A DNA stretch of 64,000 bases from Adiantum capillus-veneris (GCA_014529385.2 CM043959.1:61020253-61084252), one strand, 5' to 3'. Counted from the first letter of the stretch, positions 13,369 to 23,164 are shown. Translations and numbers: made by a program. Notes: generated from the sequence alone by a model not told the origin.

Positions 13369-15290
13369 TCATGTACCATCATAGAGCATCTTTTCCAAAG
13401 AGAGTGCTTCAGAGTCCTTGACGAGATCTTTATTGTTTGGCCCCTCACAATTTTTGCTAGAGTTACACTCATGCTTCATGTAACAATACTTACATGAGAC
13501 AGTGGCCTTTTGACAGATCTTTGGTAGATCCTTTGGTAGAAGCTTCAAGCGATACCCGTTTACTTTCCTGGAGTGCTCTTTACCATTCAAGTCCATAAGC
13601 TGATAGTAACTTGAATTGAAAGCCTTCTTGACTATGTATGGCCCGTGCCATCTTTTTTCAAATTTGGCATCAAAACGATTATCGAGTCGATTGTCATACC
13701 TTAGCACAAGATCTCCTTCATTGATGTCTTTGTCCTTCAGTTTCTTGTCAAGCTTCTCCTTTGTCTGTGTGGCTTTCCTCTTATAGCACTCGTATGCTGC
13801 TTCTCTTTTCCACTCAAGCTCAGCTAAGGTAAGAAGTTGATCTATCCATACCTCTTGATCATCTTGTGCTCCTTTGCCATGAAGTCGCATTGTTGGAATG
13901 TTGAGCTCGATAGGCTGCAAAGCCTCTTGACCATAGACCAAGTGAAATGGTGTGAACTCCGTGGCTTCCCTATATGTGGTTCGATACGCCCACAAGGCAC
14001 CATCCAAGAAGTCATCCCACAACTTTGTCTTGTTTTTCACCATCTTTCTAATGATGCCTGCAATGACACCATTAGCTTTTTCTACCAAACCATTTGATTG
14101 GGGATAGTAGGGTGTACTGTGACGATGTAGAATGCGAAGTTCTTCACAGACTTCTGTGAGCAATCCCTTTCTAAACCCTGGACCATTATCAGAAACAATC
14201 TCCAAAGGTGTGCCAAATCTACAACAAATGTGAGTGTAGACGAATTTGCTCACTGTCCTCTCATTTACCTTTGCCACACTTTGTGCTTCCACCCACCTAG
14301 TCATATAGTCTACAGCCACTAGAATGTAGAGTTTACCATTTTTTGTCCTAGGCAGAGGACCCATAGCATGAATGCCCCACTTTTCAAAGGGTCCATTTGC
14401 AAGCACTATTTGCCTCGGGCCATGCACCAACCTTCTATTTCCATTTATCTGACAAGTGTGACATCTTTTACACCAATGTTGAACATCCACATGCAAACTT
14501 GGCCAAACATACCCCGAAAGCAAAATCTTCTTCACAGTTAATTCTTGGGCAAAATGACCACCACATGCCTCTTCATGCAAACCTTTTAGAATGGCTGGAA
14601 TTTCCTCGATAGTTGGTACTCGTCTACACACTTGATCCTTCCCTCTTTGATAGAGGGAGCCTTCTAGGAAGAGATATGCGCTTGCCTTCTTCATGAGTCT
14701 CCTCTTCTGAGCCTTCGTGAAGTCTTGTGGAAACTCGCCCTCCAAAATGTAGCTAATAATGGGAGTCAATGACTCCAATCCCTGGTATCTCGGTTGCTTG
14801 ACAATTGCTGCCACCATGATGACCTGCACTTCTTTCTCAACACATGTAACTACTTGCTGTGCAAGTAAATCGGCATCTTCATTTTGTTTCCTAGGAATAT
14901 GATATAGTTGCACTTCTTCAAATTGATTAAACAATCTACGAATGGCATGAACTTTTGTCCGTAAGCTTTCATTCTTGCATGCCCAAATGCCTAAAATGTG
15001 TTTAACAATGAGAAGTGCATCTCCCTTTACCATGAGGCGTTGTATCCCTTGGCCAATGCACATCTTCAAACCATGAATTAGTGTGTCGTATTCTGCTTCA
15101 TTGTTGCTAGCTGAACTTGGTAGATTGAACTTCTCTTTCATGACCACCTCTCCACTTGGGTTGAGCAACACTAGCCCTCCCCCTGCTTTCCCTGTGGCTC
15201 GACGAAAAGCTCCATCAAAGAACAAGGTAAAAGCATTAGGAATACTTTCGGTGGTGGTAATGGTAGGGTCTTTACTTCAGGCACCTTAAT
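13369..15290 (-). pseudogene. pol: pol 3' part: archaeal-type RNase H + integrase, catalytic Asp replaced
   Basis: From the first Met at 15225 the frame is 618 residues; it continues upstream to about 15285, where a frameshift separates it from the RT frame. Residues 1-125 form an RNase H with all four expected acidic positions visible: D4 (FFDGAF), E43 (NNEAEY), D69 (KGDALL) and D119 (NEDADLLA). Residues about 200-260 hold the integrase zinc finger (H217, H224, C255, C258). The catalytic core follows, with D346 (SDNGPGF) and E382 (GLVEKAN) spaced by 35 residues as in DDE integrases. The first catalytic position, normally Asp in WGxD, is His286 (codon CAT at 14368-14370). A basic C-terminal region with LRYDNRLDNRFDAKFEKRWHG follows. 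I see no chromodomain. The second RNase H placed before integrase is typical of Tat elements. The frameshift and H286 suggest the pol product of this copy is inactive. Confidence 0.9.
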
Positions 15291-16331
15291 CTCCTTTTCA
15301 TGCACCCTATAAGTGAGAATCCCTGCCAATTGTGCACGCACACTATCTTCTACCTTAAAAGAGTATTGAAACTCTTGCAACTCCATAATCCACTTTGAGA
15401 TCCTAGTACTAAGATTCATTTGAGATGACACCCAAGGGAACAAATTCTCTGCAGTGAGAATTACAAAAGGTTTTGGTGGCAGGTAGGATCTAAACTTTCT
15501 CACCGCAAACATGAGAGAAAGCATCATGAGTTCTGCTTCTGTGTAGTCTCTCTCCAAAGCATTCATGACCCTACTAGCAAAGTAGATGGGTCGCATCCTT
15601 GTACCGTGGGGATCTTGTTGTAGCAACACAACACCAATTGTTTCCCTTCCAACACTAGAGCTAACAAAGAATGTGTACTCCCAACAAGGAGGCATGAGTG
15701 TTGGTAGCTTTGACAAAATGACTTTAATGTTACAAAAATACTCTTCAAGCTCATCAGACCATGCAAATTCTACTTGTTGTGTCAACTTTTGCAAAGGATG
15801 AAGCAACTCCGAGGCTAAGTAAATGAAGCGTGACATATACTTCACCTTTTGAATGAATGAGATGACCTCCTTAAGACTCTTGGGTGACGGTAGCTCAATA
15901 AGAGCCTTTGCCTTTGAAGGATCCACTTCAATGCCTTTGTAAGAAACTTTATGACCAAGCAAGATTACTTCATCCTCACCTATATGGCACTTATCGGGGT
16001 TGAGTTGACCTCCCATGTCGTAGAGCTTCTTTAAACCTTCTTCTACCCTTTGTAGATGCAATGATTTTGAGCTATAAATACAGAAATCATCAATGAATAC
16101 CCTAATTGACTTTCCAAAGAATGCTTGAAACACCATATTCATGAAACGTTGGAATGTTGCAGGAGCATTTGTCAGACCAAATGGCATGACTCTAAAAGCA
16201 TAACAACCCCAAGGAGTGATAAAGGTTGTTTTCAATTGATCCTCCAATGCAATCCCTATTTGAAAGTAGCCTGAGTAACCATCGCACACCGTGTACTTCT
16301 CATGACCAGCTACCTCATTTAGTATCTCATC
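15171..16331 (-). pseudogene. pol: pol middle part: reverse transcriptase core + degenerate Gypsy RNase H
   Basis: This frame is in phase with the upstream gag-PR frame and separated from it only by the TAG at 16332-16334. From the Met at 16289 it shows the RT catalytic motifs in order: D3 in CDGYSGYFQ, the FGLTNAPATFQ segment at about 37-47, and FIDD at 65-68. A connection region follows, then a Gypsy-type RNase H from about residue 190, with RPIYFASRVMNALERDYTEAE. In that RNase H the usual first Asp is replaced (FFVSSSVGRETIGVVLLQ), as is common in Tat elements, where the second RNase H is thought to do the work. The frame runs out at 15171 because of a frameshift between about 15240 and 15290. 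The true protein would continue in the integrase frame. Confidence 0.88.
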
Positions 16332-18632
16332 CTAGAATGGGAGGGGAAAGTGATCTCTTTTTGTTGCCTCATTGAGGGGACGGTAATCCACACACACCCT
16401 CCACTTGCCATTTTTCTTAGGAGTGACAACAATAGGAGAGACCCACTCTGAATTCTCCATTGGATAAATGAAACCTGCTGCTAGAAGCTTTCTTACCTCC
16501 TTGAGTAGAGCCTGCTCCTTAATGACTCCTAGCCTTCGTAGCTTTTGAGCCTTGGGTGTGGCCTCTGGCTTCAACTCAATCTTGTGTTGAACAACATCTA
16601 CTCCACGCACATCGGTGTAGTCTTTAGCAAAAAGCCTCGGAGATTTCCTTAGCACACATTTGAACTCCTCTCTTTCATCCTTTGTAAGTGTTGTAGACAA
16701 CATACCTTCTAACATTCCTTCATCTTCCACCTTTTGGTTCTCTTGGGAACCTACCTCTTCCAAACCTCGACAAGAGGTCTCTTGGTTGCTTGGCTTAAAC
16801 CTTACCCCCATGACTTCGATGGAAGACTCCTCTTCAGTAATGCTGCTGCTACTTTCTTCTTCTGAAGTGCTATCGGTCCAACCTTCTTCCGTCTCACTTT
16901 GAGATGATTCTTCATGGAGCTCCTCTTGGCGTTGCTCCTTCATGTCAAAGACAACCTTCTTATGATTGTCATTCCTGCAAATTAATTTCCCACTCTCCCA
17001 ATCCTGCAAAGCTCGCATTTTCATTAGCCATGGTCTTCCTAGGATAAATGGATAACCACTTCCCTTGGTCGACATAACATAAAAATCCACCGCCTTCTTA
17101 ATGCCAAAGGCCTCCACAAAAACATTTTTACAAATGCCTACGCACCTAGCCTTGCTATTGTTTGCCATTTTCACTTTGATTTCAGGTGTCTCATGGATGT
17201 GCATGCCTAGTCTTTGCATGAGCCCTTCTGTCATGATGCAAATTTGTGCACCCCCATCCACTAGACCTTTCCTAACCAGTCTTCCTTTCATGTAACAATC
17301 TAGCACAGGTGTAATATCCTCGTTCATTTCAGCATGTGCAATTTTTACAACAGGAAAACTCTCTTTTACCTTTCTCCTAGTGCTAACTGCCATTGTTAAA
17401 TCCCTCCTAACTTGTGGGCATAATGCAAGAAACTGAGGCCATGAGATATCAGGACCCTTACCTCGCATGTCTTCCAACAGGTTGTATGGAGCCATACCAT
17501 GTCCAAGAGGGAAGTCTTGGAGATTGATACGACGTCGAGTCCTCTTAGCTTCCTTGGTCTCCTTTGCCTTCTTGCCTTGTCCATGGTCACTCTGTGATGG
17601 GACACCCTCTTTCTCTTTACCTTTTCCTCGGCCACGCTTAATGCCATTGGCTTCCATGTCAACCTCATTTGAATTTGTCACCTCTACCACATGCACATTT
17701 GGATCTGACAAAGGTGGAACTCCTTCTACCCCTTGTGGAGGTGGTCTTGGTCCATTTGGCCTTTGTAGAAGCCTTGGTTGTTGACCAGCTCCTTCTCTTG
17801 CATTCATCACTGGGTAATTCAAGTTAGGTCTCCCTGGCTCTCCACGGGGCCAAGGACAATTATACATCCCATGTCCAGACTTTCTGCAATTCCAACATTG
17901 CAAGCCTCTCCTAGTTCGTGGCTCTCTCTCTTCTGACTTCTTTGCTTGTCCCTTTGGACCTACAGCTTGTGCAAGGTGAATTGACAGGCTGCTTAAAGAT
18001 TCATTTAACTTCTCAATCACTTCAGCCGTTACCTCAGGAATCTCCCTAGATGTTGATGCTTGTGACTCACCTTTGTGTCTAAGACCTTCTATTGGAACCT
18101 CTCCCCTTAAGCACTTGAGTTTCCTATACTTCTCAGCAGCCCTAGTTTCAGCTGCATCAAAAGTAGTAGGTGCACCCGCCTCAACTTTTACCTTAAGGTC
18201 AGGAAAGAGTCCGGCTATGAACCTCTCCTTCTTTAAAAATTCAGCACCATCACCAGGGTTAGCAACATTTTGTATCCATAGAGCCCAAAGACGTAGAAAC
18301 TCTTGCTTGTACAAGTAGTAGTCATCTAAGTCTTTTTGCTTATGAGAAACAATGTCTTGCCATAGTTTTTGAGTGTTTTGGGGATCAAAGAAGTATCTCT
18401 TAAAACGATTCAAAACTTCTGTGTAATTCCCCTTAACTTCCTCAGGCACAAAGTCAAACCAAGTACTAGCATCTTTCCTAAGGACCACCTCAAACATTTC
18501 TACACGTTCTTGATCGGTTACTATCCTCTTGATACGGCAAGACATCTTGAAATTTGCTAAAAATAATTCTGCATCCTCTCCAGGCTCTCCAAAGAAAAGA
18601 GGATATCCAGACATTTGGCGTTGGCTCTCCAT
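16332..18632 (-). CDS. gag: gag - protease - start of reverse transcriptase (766 residues, ends at internal TAG)
   Basis: The frame opens at the Met at 18632, 49 bp after the last accessory ORF. Residues about 1-175 are a retrotransposon gag capsid domain, with FDFVPEEVKGNYTEVLNRF and RFIAGLFPDLK. A CCHC zinc knuckle lies at C246-C259 (CWNCRKSGHGMYNC). A basic, proline-rich linker follows. An aspartic protease region has the active-site-like triplet D459-G460-G461 (GLVDGGAQICIM) and the LGRPW signature at 531-535. A serine/glutamate-rich linker spans about 565-605. The RT fingers begin near 690 and include WVSPIVVTPKKNGKWRVCVD. The frame stops at TAG (16332-16334) directly after HFPLPF, where related elements read through. 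A CAG-to-TAG change would explain it (inference). Confidence 0.9.
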   Translation of the reverse strand: MESQRQMSGYPLFFGEPGEDAELFLANFKMSCRIKRIVTDQERVEMFEVVLRKDASTWFDFVPEEVKGNYTEVLNRFKRYFFDPQNTQKLWQDIVSHKQKDLDDYYLYKQEFLRLWALWIQNVANPGDGAEFLKKERFIAGLFPDLKVKVEAGAPTTFDAAETRAAEKYRKLKCLRGEVPIEGLRHKGESQASTSREIPEVTAEVIEKLNESLSSLSIHLAQAVGPKGQAKKSEEREPRTRRGLQCWNCRKSGHGMYNCPWPRGEPGRPNLNYPVMNAREGAGQQPRLLQRPNGPRPPPQGVEGVPPLSDPNVHVVEVTNSNEVDMEANGIKRGRGKGKEKEGVPSQSDHGQGKKAKETKEAKRTRRRINLQDFPLGHGMAPYNLLEDMRGKGPDISWPQFLALCPQVRRDLTMAVSTRRKVKESFPVVKIAHAEMNEDITPVLDCYMKGRLVRKGLVDGGAQICIMTEGLMQRLGMHIHETPEIKVKMANNSKARCVGICKNVFVEAFGIKKAVDFYVMSTKGSGYPFILGRPWLMKMRALQDWESGKLICRNDNHKKVVFDMKEQRQEELHEESSQSETEEGWTDSTSEEESSSSITEEESSIEVMGVRFKPSNQETSCRGLEEVGSQENQKVEDEGMLEGMLSTTLTKDEREEFKCVLRKSPRLFAKDYTDVRGVDVVQHKIELKPEATPKAQKLRRLGVIKEQALLKEVRKLLAAGFIYPMENSEWVSPIVVTPKKNGKWRVCVDYRPLNEATKRDHFPLPF

Positions 18633-18681
18633 TATTATGAAAGATTACAACACGAGTTACAATAAGGGATACAATAGAGAT

Positions 18682-19140
18682 TTAGAACCACTCGACTGCA
18701 AATGAAGAAGTAAGAAAATACCACTCTAGGTTTTCTTCTTCAGCTATCCAAGCTTCAATGAGGTCTCGATTTGTTTGATCAAAACAAAAAGGTAGACTAT
18801 TGATGAGCTCTAATAAGGGTTGAAATTCTTCAAAGCTAAGGCGATAAACAAAAATCTCTAGAACTTCATTTTCTGGATCCAAAAGAGCAACCACGTCCCA
18901 AGTGATAAATTGCACTTGTTCTACAATTCCCAACGCACAAGCGGTTTGTATAAAAACTAGATCTTCATGCTCGTCGAAGGCCGTGAGAAAGTAGCAATTG
19001 ACTAGGAGCTCCTTTCCTTCGAGTTCCACACAGTCGGAGTGAGGCAACCTTCTCACAATTTCATAAAGAACATCCTCATCAAGTCCAATCAAGTTTGCAA
19101 GATTTAAAGACTCCACTTGTGCTACAAAATTCCTGGACAA
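18682..19140 (-). CDS. Accessory ORF B2 of the Tat-like element, unknown function
   Basis: A 152-residue acidic protein between primer site and gag, sense with gag, ending 49 bp before it. It is clearly homologous to the neighbouring ORF B1. Shared signatures are VRRLPH (29-34 here), the ED-FIQ-C-L-V-V-F-W stretch (59-81), and LxFxEFxPxLxLINSLPFxF (101-120). The N-terminal stretch IGLDEDVLYEIVRRLPHSD loosely recalls an F-box helix pair, but I cannot claim membership. There is no signal peptide or membrane segment. Extra ORFs upstream of gag are known in Ogre-type Tat elements; I do not recognise this one as any known ORF1. Confidence 0.7.
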   Translation of the reverse strand: MSRNFVAQVESLNLANLIGLDEDVLYEIVRRLPHSDCVELEGKELLVNCYFLTAFDEHEDLVFIQTACALGIVEQVQFITWDVVALLDPENEVLEIFVYRLSFEEFQPLLELINSLPFCFDQTNRDLIEAWIAEEENLEWYFLTSSFAVEWF

Positions 19141-19186
19141 AAACTCCTTAGGATTATGGTTAAATCATTCAAAAGCATAAAGAGAT

Positions 19187-19741
19187 TTACAATGTCTCTA
19201 TGAACAAAGTGTCATAGAAAGTAGAGAAGGATGAGAATTTATACAAATTTGCAATCTTCTCTATGCTCTCTTTATTAAGACAAGCTCTGAATAGCTCCCT
19301 ATCTCCTTTGTTGAAAGCGAAAGGAAGACTATTAATAAGACGCAAATGAGGGAAAAATTCACCAAATGTGAGTCTATGAAGCATGAACTCTGGCCGCAAG
19401 TTTCCTGAAGAGTCTTCCTCAATGGTGAAATGCACTCGCCAAATGCCAAATTTCACTCTATTTACCAATCTTAGGACACACACTAGTTGGATGAATGTGC
19501 GGTCTTCCTTAGTGCCCAACAACAAGAGGAAAATGGAATCCACGCGTAGGACCTTCCGTCTTAACTTCACCACCCTCTTGTTATGAGGGAGACGCCTTAC
19601 TACTTGCTCCTGCAACTCAATTGGTAATAGAGCTAGATCTCTAAGGATTGAACTTTCACTGCACACACATTCCCAGTTAGAACAAATGATCGTTTTTTTG
19701 TTTCTTGTAACAACTTGGACAAAGAAAAAACAAACATACAC
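19187..19741 (-). CDS. Accessory ORF B1 of the Tat-like element, paralogue of B2
   Basis: A 184-residue protein in a different frame from B2, ending 46 bp before it. Residues 32-160 align with B2: VVRRLPHN (47-54), EDRTFIQLVCVLRLVNRVKF (79-98), and LTFGEFFPHLRLINSLPFAF (124-143). It is more basic than B2 in the first half. The first 30 residues (MYVCFFFVQVV...) do not align and are rich in Phe/Val/Cys. They may be intron or leader translated by chance, because an AG that could serve as a splice acceptor (TGTGTGCAG) lies in this stretch. The true start is therefore uncertain. Confidence 0.65.
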   Translation of the reverse strand: MYVCFFFVQVVTRNKKTIICSNWECVCSESSILRDLALLPIELQEQVVRRLPHNKRVVKLRRKVLRVDSIFLLLLGTKEDRTFIQLVCVLRLVNRVKFGIWRVHFTIEEDSSGNLRPEFMLHRLTFGEFFPHLRLINSLPFAFNKGDRELFRACLNKESIEKIANLYKFSSFSTFYDTLFIETL

Positions 19742-19767
19742 ACTATTTTGCCAGGCTGCACTTCATT

Positions 19768-19986
19768 TTAAAATAAAATGAACACATGTACATCAAAAGA
19801 AGTGTGGTAGTTGATGAGAGGTAGAATGACAGGGTTTGGTGATGCAAGAATTTCTCCTACTCTTTGGGCACCAAACATGAACACCATACGTTGTTCAAAA
19901 TGGATTTTCCTACTAATTGCAATGTTTATTCTAATGTGTGGAGTGAAATGGAAGGGGAAAACCTCTATTCCTGGGCCATTATCCAT
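19768..19986 (-). CDS. Small accessory ORF A2 of the Tat-like element
   Basis: A 72-residue frame homologous to the next ORF upstream (A1). Shared residues include NPxILPLIxY (51-60 here), S-K-F-R spacing near 25-33, EI-AS-NP at 45-52, and a DVxxFxLF C-terminus. The two lie in tandem in the same reading frame, separated by 21 bp including one stop. It could be an exon spliced to the B ORFs or a separate small protein; nothing in the sequence decides this. Confidence 0.5.
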   Translation of the reverse strand: MDNGPGIEVFPFHFTPHIRINIAISRKIHFEQRMVFMFGAQRVGEILASPNPVILPLINYHTSFDVHVFILF

Positions 19987-20007
19987 GGTCTATGCATGAC
20001 CTAATGC

Positions 20008-20220
20008 TTAAAACAAAACAAAAATATAGACGTCCAAACTAAGGCCGTACCTAATGAGAGGCAAAATAAAAGGATTTACTGAAGCGTTTATCTCGGCCAA
20101 CCTAAGAGGACCTAAAATTCTACGAATGACACGTTGAAATTGCAACTTAGTACTAACAATTATGTGTACCTTTTGCCTTGCAATGGGAATGAAGGGATCA
20201 TACAAATTTTCGTGATTCAT
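20008..20220 (-). CDS. Small accessory ORF A1 of the Tat-like element, paralogue of A2
   Basis: A 70-residue frame about 55 bp inside the primer-binding site, the first ORF of the element. It aligns with A2 along its length: STKLQFQR against SRKIHFEQR, LAEINASVNPFILPLIRY against VGEILASPNPVILPLINY, and LDVYIFVLF at the end. I know no family for it. The pairwise homology A1-A2 and B1-B2 suggests successive local duplications. Confidence 0.5.
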   Translation of the reverse strand: MNHENLYDPFIPIARQKVHIIVSTKLQFQRVIRRILGPLRLAEINASVNPFILPLIRYGLSLDVYIFVLF

Positions 20221-20273
20221 GCAAACTACTTGACTATGCTAAAGGTTGATTCTACACAAAAATACACAAGCCG

Positions 20274-20292
20274 TCCTCCGTGGGGGCACCAA
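20274..20292 (-). other. Primer-binding site of the Tat-like element (tRNA not assigned)
   Basis: The plus strand TCCTCCGTGGGGGCACCAA ends two bases before the LTR at 20295. On the minus strand it reads TTGGTGCCCCCACGGAGGA, with the TGG start expected from a CCA tRNA end. I could not match it confidently to a specific tRNA. Confidence 0.6.
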
Positions 20293-20294
20293 TT

Positions 20295-20466
20295 TGAGGC
20301 GGTCAGGGGCGGGCAACAAGAAGAGTGGCCTCCAAGCACTCTTCTAGGCTCCCATGCTGCTCAATTGGGTTGGGGTTGGAAAAAACAACAAACACACACA
20401 CAAACCCGCAACCTAACCCTACACAAATTTGGGGCACCACCTAGTTTTGGATGCGAACTAGGACGC

Positions 20467-20508
<42 letters not shown>

Positions 20509-22882
20509 TACTCGGGCTGCTTTGAAACGTATCGGCAATGATCAAGCAAACACAACTATATATTTAAGAAAGAGAGAGAAAGGGGGAGGGGGTGCTTGTT
20601 GCATTAATACCTTCTTACAAATCTGTCATGACAAATCAAAGTGAGATTAGTATTTGTTCAACATAGCTTGCATAAATTTCACCACAACACATCACAAGAA
20701 AAGCCACCCCAATCACTGTCTTAAGGCCAGGGGAGTCCTCTCCACCCTGTCGCCCTCTTACAGTATGTGGGATTTATGGCTAGATTGATGACAACACCAG
20801 AGACAAGCTATCAAGAACTTAACAAAAAACACCAAGACACTTACGCATCATTGTTGTCCCTTACTTCAGGTTGGAAGGGAGAAAAAGTATCCAAGCTTAG
20901 TCTAAATCCACCCTCCTTGATTCAGCAAATGTTGGGCTTACACTAGTAGGAGAAATGATAGATTTCCTACTCTCAATTGAATGATCACTCTCTCTCTTAC
21001 AATGGCATAGAGTTCCCTTGCTAATCCCCTATTACAACACATGCACATGCATAAGACAATGAGCTTCCACTCAAGAGCTCCTTCTAGAGAGGTTGAGCTT
21101 GGCTTCTCAAGCTATAGCATAGTGCTCTTGCTTATGGCTCCCCCTTTTGTGCTAGCTACACCCTCCTTTTATAGCAATTTTGAAGGCTAGGGTTACTCCT
21201 CTAACCATGGTTGGGTTAGATTTTCAGCCATTTATCTAATTTCTTTTGCTTGGAATTATCAAGAAGTTGGTGGGGAAAGAGAGAGGAGAGAAATGGAGGT
21301 GATAGGACTTTTCATAGTGGGTTAGTGTTAGTAGAGTTAGTATTAATTTACAAATGGAATTGGATATTTACAATGGGAGTATCCATGTAGGATACAAATA
21401 AGGAAGAAAAACTCTTAAGAGGTAAGAAAAGGTGGATTTCTTACAAGGTTGATGCTCCAAGTGTCTTGAGTAGGGCCAATTTTGACGCTTGTTGACCGTC
21501 CACTAGCTTTGACGATACATTTTTTCTCCACTCTTGACCTTCCTTGAGAGACAAGGTAATTGAAGCTGAGTAATCGACCACCATGATGCTGTCTTTTAAG
21601 AGAAGAGGTTGAATTTTGTGGTTTTTTTTATAGATATGGGTAAATTGGAGGAAAAATGAGACTAGGTGGTCAATTTTGGAATGGAATTGTGTGTGGGAGG
21701 TATGAGTTCACCATGGTTTCTCTTATTCTTCAAGGTTGAGGAGAAGGTGAGTAGGGTGCAGAGAGGAGTGGTGAGAGAGGTGGGGATGATGAGTGGAGAA
21801 GTGTGTGTGAAAGAGGAAAATGATAAAGTGGAAGAGAGAGTGTGGCTGCATAGCATGGGAAAACTGGGTTCCACTAATAAAATCATAGCTCACAGCTCGT
21901 AGCTCAAAAAAATATGAAAAAATTTGAGGCAAAAGTTCAGCCCACGAGCTACAACTTTTGTTTGTATTACCTTTTCAAATTCGGAGAGCAAATGAACTTT
22001 AAAAATTCAGCAAAACCGACCGTTTTTTTCCACTGCACAAGTTCCTTGTTGGGTCCTTCTTTGGATGATTCTTTTGAATACCTCCAAGAGTGAGCCCTCC
22101 ATAGTGCATGTATGCATGCCACCTACCCTTGACCTTATTTGGTAGGTCTATAATTGAAGATATTGTTGAGATTATGATATAAGTGAATAGTACAACTAAG
22201 AAAATCAAATATTGAGGGGTCTAAAAAATATGTACATGTCAAATATAAATAATATAAGTGGAAAAAAATGTAAAGGAGTCAAAAGCAATCTCTCTCATTA
22301 TGAGGCTACCATAAAAAGATAAATATTTTTGGTGTTCTAATTTTTTAGAAAAGAAAACAAAATAGATGTAGGAAGGGAAAAATCACAATAGTGAAAAAAT
22401 ATACACATAAATAAAACTAGTTTTTTTGGATTTTTGTTGGGGTGGAGCTACACCAAATATAAGAGAAGCTTACATGAAAATATTTCTATATGGAATAAAG
22501 AGTATGAAAAATGGTAAGGAAAAATTGTGGTAATGGTGAGGCAATGTACAGAGCATAAATAACACACACCTAGGTAGAAATATTTAAATAAATACCAAAA
22601 TAATTATGAAAAAATCTTTTATTTAGGCCCTATATACAAAGAAATATTTACATACGCATGGGCCATAATATACTTATATTTTTTTTTATTTTTTTTATTT
22701 TTTGGCTCAACTAGCCCAATGACTAGCTAATTGAGGGTTTTTTAAGAAGATATGGGAAAAGTCCCGTGACTCACGCACGCCTATGTACAGTGAAATGGTA
22801 GGGATAGCCACAATGTTTGAGTGATTTGATAGGGGGGGATAACTCACTATGGCAATCACAGAGAGCCGAAAAACGGCTATCA
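20295..22882 (-). repeat. LTR (5' LTR) of the Tat-like element, 2588 bp
   Basis: It starts TGAGGCGG and ends CTATCA, collinear with 10739-13340. Differences are mostly single bases plus a shorter GA tract at 20470-20505 and a few 1-3 bp indels. The outer flank CTAGC at 22883 partly repeats the left flank. Confidence 0.92.
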
Positions 22883-23110
22883 CTAGCACAGCTGGAATAC
22901 TTATGAGGATGCCATGTATGCTAATTAGCATACTCAATAAGCGTAGTTAATATGCTAACTAGCATACTAGTTTTGAGATGGCATACACTGTAAAAATACC
23001 TACCATACAAGGTACTAACAATCACTAATATGTTTACTAGGTTCAAGCATCTTCATTGATAATAATCCTCAGTAGCATACTCTCTAGTCTAGTTAGCATA
23101 AAAAATTCTT
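22883..23110. repeat. GCATAC-rich minisatellite, right flank of the Tat-like element
   Basis: Words such as TATGCTAATTAGCATACTC and CTAACTAGCATACTAG continue the repeat interrupted at 10738. Confidence 0.6.
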
Positions 23111-23164
23111 ATCTTCTTAGAATTTTTTTTTTTCTTTCCATTTAAGTAGTTTTTAGCATTTTGG

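Larger units (their letters stand above)
10739..22882 (-). mobile_element. Tat-like Ty3/Gypsy LTR retrotransposon, nearly complete, 12.1 kb
   Basis: Long LTRs (10739-13340 and 20295-22882) flank an internal region of about 7 kb. Read right to left it contains: PBS, four small accessory ORFs, gag-protease-RT start, RT-RNase H, a second RNase H plus integrase, and PPT. Two RNase H domains, the first lacking its expected first Asp and the second of the NNEAEY type, are the hallmark of the Tat lineage. No chromodomain is visible. The ends are TGAGGC...CTATCA, and flanking CTAG at 10735-10738 and 22883-22886 is a likely 4-bp target duplication. The coding region carries a TAG stop, a frameshift and a missing integrase Asp, so this copy is not autonomous. 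The LTRs look about 98-99% identical by eye. Confidence 0.9.

Noticed and set aside
13837-14612. Plus-strand frames within the pol region
   Set aside because: Antisense shadows of the integrase and RNase H coding sequence.
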